From contig CAVZOJ010000011.1 in assembly GCA_963776845.1 (NCBI GenBank), positions 124,001 through 188,000 on the forward strand: 64,000 nt of DNA. The letters are read 5' to 3'. Positions 18,571 to 26,972 of the stretch are shown here, one piece after another. Position 1 is the first letter of the stretch. Each line of letters begins with the position of its first letter. Source of the DNA: Roseitranquillus sp963776845. Its GTDB lineage: Bacteria; Pseudomonadota; Alphaproteobacteria; Rhodobacterales; Rhodobacteraceae. The position numbers and the translations under genes are program-made. The notes beneath the pieces were generated by a model, which had not been told where the DNA came from, ran no database searches, and saw only the letters and a list, made by a program, of their open reading frames with translations.

Positions 18571-19230
18571 ATGTATCCTTGGCGCATGGGAACTGCCGTC
18601 GCTCATCATCTTCTGACTCGCCGCCGATACGACGGGCCGGAGGATGGCGTCCGGTTTCTCGGTCGTCTCCGCCTCGTCCCTGGCCGGGTCCATGAACTCT
18701 GCGGCCCGGCTCGTCGGACACTCGCCCTGATCGTTGCGCGCGAATGCAAGGGCGAGGTCTTCTGGATCCGCCCCTCGTGGGAACTCGATCGCCTTCATGG
18801 TGACGGCGTGGCTGGTTTCCTGGACCCCGCGCGGCTGATCTTCGTCACCGTCCGGCGGGCGGAGGATCTGCTCTGGTGCGCAGAGGAGACGTTGCGCTCG
18901 GGCGCGGTCCCTCTGATGGTCGTCGACCTGCCCGCCCCCCCCGCCCTCACTCCGGTTCGACGCCTGCATCTCGCGGCCGAGGCCGGCGCAGCAGGCGGGT
19001 CGCCCCCCCTGGGCCTCATCCTGACGCCCGAAGGCATCGCCGCAGGCGTGGAAAGCCGGTGGAGCTTCGCGCAAGGTCGGGGTGGCTGGCGGCTAGACCG
19101 GCAGAGAGCGCGGACCGCTCCCCCTTGCGCGTGGCGGGTCTCCGAGACCGACATGCAGCTGAGCCCGGTAGCCTGCAGCCCCGAAAGCACTCGTATGGCG
19201 GATAGATCTTTACCGTCCCGCAACCATTAA
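18571..19230 (+). CDS. ImuA-like protein (RecA/SulA-type fold)
   Basis: The protein of about 219 residues resembles alphaproteobacterial ImuA-family proteins, which work with ImuB and DnaE2 in damage-induced mutagenesis. Recognisable stretches are LVPGRVHELCGPARRTLAL, EVFWIRPSWELDRLHGDG, EDLLWCAEETLRSGAVPL and LTPVRRLHLAAEAGA. No imuB or dnaE2 is in the window. The start is uncertain between TTG 18562, ATG 18571 and ATG 18586; the N-terminus is not conserved enough to choose. The function is inferred from family memory. Confidence 0.62.
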   Translation: MYPWRMGTAVAHHLLTRRRYDGPEDGVRFLGRLRLVPGRVHELCGPARRTLALIVARECKGEVFWIRPSWELDRLHGDGVAGFLDPARLIFVTVRRAEDLLWCAEETLRSGAVPLMVVDLPAPPALTPVRRLHLAAEAGAAGGSPPLGLILTPEGIAAGVESRWSFAQGRGGWRLDRQRARTAPPCAWRVSETDMQLSPVACSPESTRMADRSLPSRNH

Positions 19231-19446
19231 GCGCTTCTCCGAACCTCTTCGATGATGCGAAGTCACGCAGAAAACAACGTAACCCACTGATAGAAAGAAG
19301 AGCTTTTCAGCGTCTCCGCCGACGCAGACTTCGTAGGATCCGCCATGCGCATGCTGCAGAGCAGCAATTCAGCCTTGTCCATTGTGCATCCGCAGAAAGA
19401 CGCCACTCTTGTTAGCGTAAACGAGGCCATGAGCAGGAGACGAAAC

Positions 19447-19665
19447 ATGGCGACCATCGAGACCAATGCCCGCCCCACCGCGTCCATCGGCGCCTGGTTC
19501 CAGGGGCTCCGCCGCGACCTGAGCACCGAGATGAAGCGCCGTCGCGTCTACAGCCAGACGCACGAGCAACTTATGACACTGACCGACCGGGAACTTGCCG
19601 ACATCGGCATCTCACGGCTTCAGATCGCGGATATCGCCCGCGACGCCGCCTACGGCCAACGCTGA
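19447..19665 (+). CDS. DUF1127 (YjiS-like) small protein
   Basis: The 72-residue basic protein ends with the DUF1127 motif: RRRVYSQTHEQLMTLTDREL then ADIGISRLQIADIAR. Small DUF1127 proteins in alphaproteobacteria have been tied to phosphate and carbon metabolism and stress, possibly through RNA binding; the role here is unknown. The start ATG 19447 is preceded by AGGAGA at good spacing. It is a single-gene unit, with a hairpin 43 bases after the stop. Upstream, 19231-19446 should hold its promoter and leader. Confidence 0.82.
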   Translation: MATIETNARPTASIGAWFQGLRRDLSTEMKRRRVYSQTHEQLMTLTDRELADIGISRLQIADIARDAAYGQR

Positions 19666-19707
19666 ACGTGCAACGGCGCACCACCGCGCCGATACGACAA
19701 GAACCGA

Positions 19708-19736
19708 GTCGGGGCGGACGCATGCGCCGCCCCGAC
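19708..19736 (+). terminator. Hairpin after DUF1127 gene
   Basis: GTCGGGGCGG at 19708-19717 pairs perfectly with CCGCCCCGAC at 19727-19736 around a 9-base loop (10-bp stem). It lies 43 bases after the DUF1127 stop. No clear T-run follows, so this may be a terminator or an mRNA 3'-end stabiliser. Confidence 0.5.
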
Positions 19737-19938
19737 AATGGCTTCCGCGAAGTGGGAGCGTTTCTGCCGGACCGGCAGGCGGAACGTCCTGACCGCCGAA
19801 CTCACCGAGATTCTCCCAACATAGGTCCGCCTCACCCGCCGGACCGCAAGCGCTGTCCGATCCCGTGACGCATCCTTGCCGCCGACGCCCAAACGGCGCA
19901 GGTGTTCGGCAAGAAGCAGAGCGACAGGACATCTCCAC

Positions 19939-21336
19939 ATGAGCGACGTTTCCGACATCCTCGCCCGCGTCGACGAGACCATCGACCACCGCCTCGAACG
20001 GCTGTGCGACCTGATCCGGATCCCATCGATCTCCACCGACCCGAACCGCTCCGACGACGTGAGGCGCGCGGCCGAATGGCTGGTTGACGACCTGAAATCC
20101 TTCGATGTCGACGCGGAATTACGCGAGACGGACGGCCACCCGATGGTCGTCGGCAAGGCCGGCGGAGGAGGAGGCCCTCGTCTGCTCTTCTACGGTCATT
20201 ACGACGTGCAGCCCGCCGACCCGCTGGATCTGTGGGGGAGCGACCCGTTCGAGCCGCGCATCAGCCCGCAGGAGGATGGCGAAACATGGATCGTCGGCCG
20301 CGGTGCATCTGACGACAAGGGCCAACTGATGACGTTCGTCGAGGCTGCGCGCGCCTGGACAGAGGTCCGCGGGCCGCTGCCCTGCGATGTCACCTTCCTT
20401 TTCGAGGGAGAGGAGGAGTCCGGCTCGCGCTCGCTCCCCGGATTCCTCGAGCAGACGGCGGAGGAACTCGCCAGCGACGTCGTCCTCGTCTGCGACACCG
20501 ACATGTGGGACCGCGAGACGCCTTGCGTCACGACGATGCTGCGCGGTCTCTGCGGTCAGGAGATGACGATCACGGCCGCATCACGCGACCTGCATTCCGG
20601 GATCTACGGCGGGGCGGCGCAGAACGCGCTCAAGGTCATGGCGGACGTGCTGGCGTCGCTGCGCCGAACCGACGGCGGGGTCGCGATCGAGGGGTTCTAT
20701 GATGGCGTCTCGAACCTGCCGACCGAGGTCCTGTCGCAATGGGACCGGATGCCGTTCGACGAAACGAAGTTCCTCGCTGACGTTGGGCTGACGCAACCCG
20801 CGGGCGAGGCCGGCCGCCGTGTTCTGGAGCAGATCTGGGCGCGGCCGACCTGCGAGATCAACGGCCTGTGGGGCGGGTACACCGATCCGGGGTTCAAGAC
20901 CGTCATCCCGGCGGAGGCGCATGCGAAGGTGTCCTTCCGACTCGTGGCGGGACAGGACCCCTACGCCGTGCGCGACGCCTTCCAGGCGCACGTCCGCGAG
21001 CAACTGCCGCCGGATTGCAGCGTGACCTTCAGCGATCACGGCATGTCGGCCGCGACGGTGATGCCGATGTCCGGGCCCTTCATCGAGGCGACGCTGGACG
21101 CATTGTCCGACGAGTGGGAGACGGAGGCGGCGATCGCCGGCACAGGCGGCTCGATCCCGATCGTCGGCGAGTTCCAGCGCCGCCTGAAAGCGCAGTGCCT
21201 GTTGGTCGGGTTCGGGCGCTTCGACAACCGCATCCACTCGCCGAACGAGAAGTACGACCTGTCGTCCTACCGCAAGGGCATCCGCTCCTGGGTCCGGATC
21301 CTCGATGCGCTCTCGAGCGCCGGCGCGAGCAGGTGA
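19939..21336 (+). CDS. M20 family dipeptidase/metallopeptidase
   Basis: The 465-residue cytosolic enzyme has the dizinc site of the M20 family: FYGHYDVQPADP (His), GRGASDDKGQ (bridging Asp), FEGEEESGS (catalytic Glu and zinc Glu), VCDTDMWD (Asp) and RIHSPNEKYD (His). The lid domain lies between (HSGIYGGAAQNALKVMADVL). It is closest to the M20 dipeptidases, which cut dipeptides or unusual amide bonds. Length is normal. The start at 19939 (MSDVSDILARVDETID) is chosen because the preceding in-frame sequence is Arg-rich. Convergent with the downstream aglE-type gene. Confidence 0.87.
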   Translation: MSDVSDILARVDETIDHRLERLCDLIRIPSISTDPNRSDDVRRAAEWLVDDLKSFDVDAELRETDGHPMVVGKAGGGGGPRLLFYGHYDVQPADPLDLWGSDPFEPRISPQEDGETWIVGRGASDDKGQLMTFVEAARAWTEVRGPLPCDVTFLFEGEEESGSRSLPGFLEQTAEELASDVVLVCDTDMWDRETPCVTTMLRGLCGQEMTITAASRDLHSGIYGGAAQNALKVMADVLASLRRTDGGVAIEGFYDGVSNLPTEVLSQWDRMPFDETKFLADVGLTQPAGEAGRRVLEQIWARPTCEINGLWGGYTDPGFKTVIPAEAHAKVSFRLVAGQDPYAVRDAFQAHVREQLPPDCSVTFSDHGMSAATVMPMSGPFIEATLDALSDEWETEAAIAGTGGSIPIVGEFQRRLKAQCLLVGFGRFDNRIHSPNEKYDLSSYRKGIRSWVRILDALSSAGASR

Positions 21337-21391
21337 GCGAAAGCACCACGCCAGGCCGAGCCGGCCGGGCGCGGCGTGTCACGCCGGTTCG

Positions 21392-22765
21392 CTAGTTGAT
21401 CGACTCCCAGCGGCTCTGGATCGCCGCGGCGGCCTCTTCGGCGCTGGCGCCGGTCGTATAGTCGACCATGCCGCTCCAGAACGCGTTGGTGCCGATCTCG
21501 CCGGGCATGAGGTCCGAGCCGTCGAAGCGGAAGGTCGTCGCACCTGTCAGGATCTCGCCCTGCGCCCGGCCCACATCGTTGGCGTAGGCCTCGGGGTTCG
21601 CCCCAAGATGCGCCGTCAGGAACTGGCCCTGTGCCGTCCCCATCTCGTGCGCGAAGGGCGTCTTGAGGAACTCGATGAATCCGTGCGCCACCGGCGTGTC
21701 GTTGGTGATCGCGACAAGGCCGCCGGAACCGAGGATCGGCGTTCCGAGGTCCTTGCTCTCGTATGCCGGGAAATAGAAGAAGTCGGCGTCCTCTCCGACC
21801 ACGACCTCGTCGGGAAAGAAGTTCGGCACGAACGAGGCCTGCTTGTGCAGGTAGCACTCGGGGGGAAACGTGAAGAGGCCAGCAGGGCTGTCCCGGAAAT
21901 CCGTCGTAGCAACGTTGCTGGCACCGCCGACGACATAGTCATCGTTCTTCGCGAAGTACCCGTATTCCTCGATCGCGGCCACGACGCGCGGGTCGTCGAA
22001 CGGAATCTCGTTCGTGATCCACTGGTCGTAGACCTCGGGCGGCTGCGTTCGGAGCATCATGTCCTCGACCCAGTCGGTCGCAGGCCAACCCGTAGCGGCG
22101 CCCGCTCCCAGACCGATGCACCACGGCGTCTCGCCATCCGCGACGATTTGGTCGGTCAGCGCCTTGAGCTCCTCCATCGTCTGAGGGATCTCGTATCCCG
22201 CCTCCTCGAAGGCCTCGGGCGAGTACCAGACCAGCGACTTGACGTCCGTGCCGAAGAACGTCCCGTAGGTGTTCTTTTCGCCGTCCGGACCCTCGAAGGT
22301 CGCGAGATCGGCCCAGGACGATCCCGCCGCAAAGTTCTCCTCGAAGTACTGCCGCTGCTCCTCGCCCAGGGCGACGAGCGCCCCCTGTGCCGCGAGATCG
22401 CTGGCAAGACCCGGCTGAGGAAACATCGCGATGTCGGGCGGCGACCCCGCCTCGATAGAGATGACGATGTCCTGTTCGAAACTGTCGGAGCCCGAGTAGA
22501 GGACGTTCGCTCCAGTCGCCTCGGCGAAATAGGCGAAGATGTTGTCGAGCTTGATCTTGTCGTCGCCCGTGGACGCGCCGGTGATCTGCAGCGTCTGGCC
22601 GGAATAGTCGTGCTCGGCGTCGAACTCCTCGTAGCTGTCCCACGAGAACGGCCCCTCCCCGATCGGTGAGAAGAGTTCCTGTGCGACGGCGCCGGGCGCC
22701 ATCGCAGCGGCGATCACGACGATGAACGGTGTCACGGCGGCGCGCGCAGATTGAGCATGCGGCAT
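21392..22765 (-). CDS. aglE: Alpha-glucoside ABC transporter substrate-binding protein (AglE-like)
   Basis: The 457-residue protein has a signal peptide (FIVVIAAAMAPGAVA, cleavage before QELFSP) and resembles AglE, the periplasmic binding protein for sucrose, maltose and trehalose-type sugars. Conserved stretches include GQTLQITGASTGDDKIKLDN, GSPPDIAMFPQPGL, GTDVKSLVWYSPEAF and GAATGWPATDWVEDMML. The start at 22765 is well supported by GGGAGG 7 bases upstream. It is divergent from an alpha-glucosidase gene across a 105-base gap, but no permease (aglF, aglG) or ATPase (aglK) gene is in the window. Confidence 0.87.
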   Translation of the reverse strand: MPHAQSARAAVTPFIVVIAAAMAPGAVAQELFSPIGEGPFSWDSYEEFDAEHDYSGQTLQITGASTGDDKIKLDNIFAYFAEATGANVLYSGSDSFEQDIVISIEAGSPPDIAMFPQPGLASDLAAQGALVALGEEQRQYFEENFAAGSSWADLATFEGPDGEKNTYGTFFGTDVKSLVWYSPEAFEEAGYEIPQTMEELKALTDQIVADGETPWCIGLGAGAATGWPATDWVEDMMLRTQPPEVYDQWITNEIPFDDPRVVAAIEEYGYFAKNDDYVVGGASNVATTDFRDSPAGLFTFPPECYLHKQASFVPNFFPDEVVVGEDADFFYFPAYESKDLGTPILGSGGLVAITNDTPVAHGFIEFLKTPFAHEMGTAQGQFLTAHLGANPEAYANDVGRAQGEILTGATTFRFDGSDLMPGEIGTNAFWSGMVDYTTGASAEEAAAAIQSRWESIN

Positions 22766-22780
22766 CCGGGGACCTCCCTT

Positions 22781-22798
22781 GCAATTGCGCTTGAGCGC
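22781..22798. promoter_or_regulatory. Candidate operator between aglE and aglA
   Basis: Two overlapping palindromes lie in the 105-base divergent gap: GCAATTGC (22781-22788) and GCGCT-TG-AGCGC (22787-22798). LacI-family sugar regulators such as AglR bind palindromes of this general size, and the position would allow control of both genes. No regulator gene is adjacent, so the assignment is inference. Confidence 0.3.
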
Positions 22799-22870
22799 GC
22801 AGTGGCGTTTCGCGAGAGTAGGCCCGCTCGCCGCCAGCGAGTCAACGAAAGCGCGTACGGGACAGGGTCG

Positions 22871-24487
22871 ATGCCGCAGGAAGCAGAATGGTGGCGGGGC
22901 GCCGTCATCTACCAGATTTATCCGCGGTCGTTCCAGGACGACAACGGCGACGGCATGGGGGACCTGCGCGGCATCACGCGGCGCTTGGGCCACGTCGCCG
23001 ATCTCGGAGTCGACGCGATCTGGCTTTCGCCGATCTTCACGTCGCCGATGGCCGACATGGGCTACGACATCTCGGACTACCGCGACATCGACCCGACGTT
23101 CGGGACGCTTGCGGATTTTGACGCGATGGTGACCGAGGCGCACCGCCTGGGACTTAAGGTCATCATCGATCAGGTGCTCTCGCACTCGTCGAACAAGCAT
23201 CCCTACTTTCTGGAAAGCCGTGAATCGCGGACCGGGCCAAAGGCGGACTGGTACGTCTGGGCCGACCCGAAGCCTGACGGGATGCCGCCGAACAATTGGC
23301 AGGCGATTTTCGGCGGGCCAGCGTGGGAGTGGGAGACGCGGCGGCGCCAGTACTACTTCCACAATTTCTTGAAAGAGCAGCCGGACTTCAACTTCCACAA
23401 TCCCGAGGTTCACGAGTGGGCGCTGGATACGCTGCGCTTCTGGCTGGAGCGGGGCGTCGACGGCTTCCGCCTCGATGCGGTGAACCACTACGTCCACGAC
23501 GCGGAGCTGCGCGACAACCCTGTCGATCACCGGGAGAAATCTGCGCCCGATTACAAGACCTACGAGATGCAGTATCCGCTGTATTCCAAGAACCAGCCCG
23601 AAAACGTCTTGTTCGTGGAGCGCATGCGCGCGGCGCTGGACGAGTACGAGGGGCGCTGCTTCATCGGCGAGATCGGCGAGTTGCATCACCAGATCGAACG
23701 GTTGATCGAGTACACGGTCGGCCGCCGCCTGCACATGGCCTACAACACCGCGCTGATGGAGGCGAACTTCTCGCCCTCCTTCATCCGCCGCCAGTTCGAG
23801 GACGTCTTTTCCGAGGGCTTCACCGGCTGGCCCTGTTGGGCCTTTTCCAACCACGATGTTCCCCGGCATGCGACGCGGTGGGCGGCTCATGCTGCGGACG
23901 AGGACGCGTTCGCGAAGCTCTGCTGCGCGCTGCTTCTCTCGCTTCAGGGCTCGGTCTGCCTCTACCAGGGGGAGGAGCTGGGGCTGCCGCAGGCAGAGCT
24001 CGAGTACCATGAGCTCGTCGACCCGGAGGGGCTGACCTTCTGGCCGAACAACAAGGGGCGAGACGGCTGCCGCACGCCGATGGTGTGGGAGGCCGGCGCG
24101 CCGAATGCCGGCTTTTCCACTGCGGAGCAGACCTGGCTGCCGATCCGCGAGACGCACGTCCGGCGAGCCGTCGACACCCAGGGGGCCGAGGACTCCGTCC
24201 TCGCGTTCTACCGCCGCATGATCGCGCTCAGAGGGTCGCGGCCGGACCTTCGGACCGGCCGGACGCGATTCTTCGACCTGCCGCAGCCGGCGCTGGCGTT
24301 TCGTCGCGGAGAGACGACGTTCTGCGCTTTCAACCTATCGCCAGATCCCGTGGTCCTGAAGCTCTCCGGGACGCTGGATCCCGCACTTGCCAAGCGGGCC
24401 GAGATCGCGAACGGAAGGCTCTCGCTTGGTCCCAATGGCTTTCTGATCGGCGACGCAGGGCCTGACTTCGCGGCCAACGCAGCCTGA
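22871..24487 (+). CDS. aglA: Alpha-glucosidase, GH13 (AglA-like)
   Basis: The 538-residue cytosolic enzyme hydrolyses alpha-glucosides. GH13 regions are visible: WWRGAVIYQIYPRSFQDDNG at the start, KVIIDQVLSHSS (region I), DGFRLDAVNHYVHD (region II with the nucleophile Asp), CFIGEIGE (acid Glu) and AFSNHDVPRHATRW (region IV with the Asp). Length and order fit the oligo-1,6-glucosidase/alpha-glucosidase subfamily that accompanies Agl transporters. Start ATG 22871 (MPQEAEWWRG) follows CAGGG. Divergent from aglE; its stop is 9 bases from that of the convergent channel gene. Confidence 0.9.
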   Translation: MPQEAEWWRGAVIYQIYPRSFQDDNGDGMGDLRGITRRLGHVADLGVDAIWLSPIFTSPMADMGYDISDYRDIDPTFGTLADFDAMVTEAHRLGLKVIIDQVLSHSSNKHPYFLESRESRTGPKADWYVWADPKPDGMPPNNWQAIFGGPAWEWETRRRQYYFHNFLKEQPDFNFHNPEVHEWALDTLRFWLERGVDGFRLDAVNHYVHDAELRDNPVDHREKSAPDYKTYEMQYPLYSKNQPENVLFVERMRAALDEYEGRCFIGEIGELHHQIERLIEYTVGRRLHMAYNTALMEANFSPSFIRRQFEDVFSEGFTGWPCWAFSNHDVPRHATRWAAHAADEDAFAKLCCALLLSLQGSVCLYQGEELGLPQAELEYHELVDPEGLTFWPNNKGRDGCRTPMVWEAGAPNAGFSTAEQTWLPIRETHVRRAVDTQGAEDSVLAFYRRMIALRGSRPDLRTGRTRFFDLPQPALAFRRGETTFCAFNLSPDPVVLKLSGTLDPALAKRAEIANGRLSLGPNGFLIGDAGPDFAANAA

Positions 24488-24496
24488 GTTGCGAGG

Positions 24497-26893
24497 TCAG
24501 TCGGGGTCGGAAGCCGGCCCGTCGTCGCTCGGCGCGGTGATCCGGGGGGTGTCGTCCTCCGCTTTCCCCTGCGCCGCGCGCGCCGCCCGGATCGTCTCGG
24601 TCCGCGTGTCCATCCGGCCGCTGATCCGCAGGGCCGGCGCGCTTCCCTCCTTGCTCTCTCCGAACCACATCGTCCGCTGCGGGAACGGGATCTCGATGCC
24701 GCGCTCGTCGAAGATGCGCTTGACGATCTCGTTGTAGGCGCGGCCCACGCCCCACTGCTTCGCCGGCCAGGTCTTGATCCGGCACTTCACGACGACCGCG
24801 TTGTCGCCGAACGCATCGACGCCGAACCATTCGAGGTCGCCAAGGATGAAGGCACCATGCGCCGGGTCCGAGCGGAGCTCCTGGAAGGCATCGTGCATCG
24901 CCTGCTTCACCTCCGGCACGTACTCCCGATACGCGACACCCATGTCGACGAGGTAGTACGAGAAGTCGCGCGTGTAGTTCGACACGGTATCGACCGAAGA
25001 GAACGGGATGATGTGATAGATCCCACTGAGGTCCCGTAGACTGACGGAGCGCACCGTTAGCCGCTCCACCGAGCCGGTAATGCCCCCGGCCGCGACCACG
25101 TCGCCCACATTGATCGCCTTTTCGAACTGGATGAAGATTCCGGTGATGATGTCCTGAACCATCTTCTGCGCGCCGAAACCGATGGCGAGCCCGACAACAC
25201 CGGCAGATGCGACCAGTGGTCCGATGTTGATGCCGATTTCGGACAGGGCGAACATCAGTGCCAACACGAGAATGGCGATGGTCGCGGCGTTCCGCAGCAG
25301 GCTCAAAAGGGTCTGCTCGCGCGCCGTAGGGACGTCACCGAAGGACGGGTTCAAGCGGTAGTCGACCCAAGAGGTCAACGCGAGCCACAGGAAGAATGCG
25401 ACGAGCAGGATCAGCGAGACGCTTACGAGCGCTCCCGCGAAGCGGACACCCATCTCGCTGGCGACCCAGCCTGCGTTGATGAAATTCAGCACCTGGAAGA
25501 TGTAGACGAGAACCGACGCAAGGATGATGAGGCGCAGGACCAGCAGAATCTTTGGAACATACCTGTTCAACCTCGTCTCCAGCAGCGGTACCCGCGCCGT
25601 GACGCCATGCGGTAGCGTGATGCCGCTCTTGATCAGCCGGCCCAGCAGCCCCGAGAAAAGCAGTCCGAGCGAGATTGCCGCAACGATCCGCCCTGAGGCG
25701 GAGAGGACATACGTCGCCACCCATGACGGTCGGCTGATGACGACAAGCATCAGCCATCCGAGCCAGACGAGGACAACCCAGTACCAACCGCGTGTGACGG
25801 ACCGAACGAATTCGGTCCTCCGGCTGGTGGTCGGCACGGACTCCGGCGGGCGACTCGTATCCTCAGCTCCCTGTTCGACGGTTCCAGTGCCCGTCGTCGA
25901 AGACCCACCCAACTGCGAGAAAAGCCAATCGCCCACCGCGCGTCGGTAGTAGATGGTCATGGCGGCAAGGTAGATGATCGCAAGCAGCCACATGATCCGC
26001 GTAGCGCTTCGCAAGGCCTGGAACCCGCCCTCTTCATCGACGATTGGCAGGATCAGGAGGAAACCGTAACCGACGATGCTGATGACGCCCCGGATCGCAC
26101 GATAGAGGCGCCGCGCTCCCCAGTCGCCAAGGTTGACCATTCGGAATTCGCCGGCTGACGGCGAAAGCAGGAGCCTGAGCACGGCCTTGGTCAACTCGAC
26201 CGCCAGAAACGCGTTGAGATAGAGAACTTGCCTCAGCCCCAGTGCGTTCGCCTCGCCGAAGAAAAGCCAAGCCACGACATACCCGATCCCCCAGGCGAGG
26301 AAGACGATGCCGAAGTCCATCAAGCCGGTACCGATGAACAACATCATCCGCCCGATCATCGTGCGTTCGGCCGCCCGCGCGCCGATCCTGCGATAGAACG
26401 GGATCGCCGCCGTTCGTAGCGCCACGAACACCGCCACGGTGGCACCGATCGTAAGCAGCAGTGAGCTCAAGGCTTCGAGAAGAAGAGCGAAATCCTCTCC
26501 ACTGAGGCCGGAGAGTGCCGCCGGGGCCCGGGTGATCGCAGCGATGATCGAAGTCGCGCTCTCGATGGCGGCCGTCGCGAGACCCCGCGAGAGGTCGGCG
26601 ATCCGCCTTCCGAAAGTCGGTGGTTGCTCGTCTACCTGCTCGGGCGCCGCCGCTTCCTCCTCCTCGGGCGCTGCGACGGCTTGGAGTTGCTCGACGAGTT
26701 GAGCGCGCGCTGCCTCGTCCTGCAAGATCTGCAGCAAGAGCTCGACCGGATCAGTCGGCGCCGAAGCCTCTGCCTCGGGTTCCGGTGTGGATCCACCACC
26801 CGTCAGTCCGGGTATCGTCTGCGCCCCGGCCGGGCATGCAGCGACAACGATGACGACGGCAAGCGCGGCGAACAGCTTCGACATCACGCGCAT
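24497..26893 (-). CDS. Large MscS-family mechanosensitive channel
   Basis: The 798-residue protein has a signal peptide (FAALAVVIVVAACPAGAQ), a periplasmic acidic region (about residues 25-95), some ten membrane helices, and a C-terminal MscS core. The pore helix and beta domain show VASAGVVGLAIGFGAQKMVQ, FEKAINVGDVV and IIPFSSVDTVSNYTRDFS; the cytosolic cage ends with RGIEIPFPQRTMWFGES. Such channels release solutes on hypo-osmotic shock. The large N-terminal part resembles the MscK/YbdG-like long paralogues in layout only. The start is 26893 or the nearby ATG 26884. Confidence 0.85.
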   Translation of the reverse strand: MRVMSKLFAALAVVIVVAACPAGAQTIPGLTGGGSTPEPEAEASAPTDPVELLLQILQDEAARAQLVEQLQAVAAPEEEEAAAPEQVDEQPPTFGRRIADLSRGLATAAIESATSIIAAITRAPAALSGLSGEDFALLLEALSSLLLTIGATVAVFVALRTAAIPFYRRIGARAAERTMIGRMMLFIGTGLMDFGIVFLAWGIGYVVAWLFFGEANALGLRQVLYLNAFLAVELTKAVLRLLLSPSAGEFRMVNLGDWGARRLYRAIRGVISIVGYGFLLILPIVDEEGGFQALRSATRIMWLLAIIYLAAMTIYYRRAVGDWLFSQLGGSSTTGTGTVEQGAEDTSRPPESVPTTSRRTEFVRSVTRGWYWVVLVWLGWLMLVVISRPSWVATYVLSASGRIVAAISLGLLFSGLLGRLIKSGITLPHGVTARVPLLETRLNRYVPKILLVLRLIILASVLVYIFQVLNFINAGWVASEMGVRFAGALVSVSLILLVAFFLWLALTSWVDYRLNPSFGDVPTAREQTLLSLLRNAATIAILVLALMFALSEIGINIGPLVASAGVVGLAIGFGAQKMVQDIITGIFIQFEKAINVGDVVAAGGITGSVERLTVRSVSLRDLSGIYHIIPFSSVDTVSNYTRDFSYYLVDMGVAYREYVPEVKQAMHDAFQELRSDPAHGAFILGDLEWFGVDAFGDNAVVVKCRIKTWPAKQWGVGRAYNEIVKRIFDERGIEIPFPQRTMWFGESKEGSAPALRISGRMDTRTETIRAARAAQGKAEDDTPRITAPSDDGPASDPD

Positions 26894-26972
26894 CGGACAC
26901 CCCGTGCGAAACAGAACGGGCCATCGCTTAGACCAACACCGAGAGGGGTGCAAAGCGACAGGCTCCGGTTCT

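Noticed and set aside
22766..24157. N-terminal extension of the aglE frame upstream of its start
   Set aside because: The extension is the antisense of aglA; the strong GGGAGG site and signal peptide fix the aglE start at 22765.
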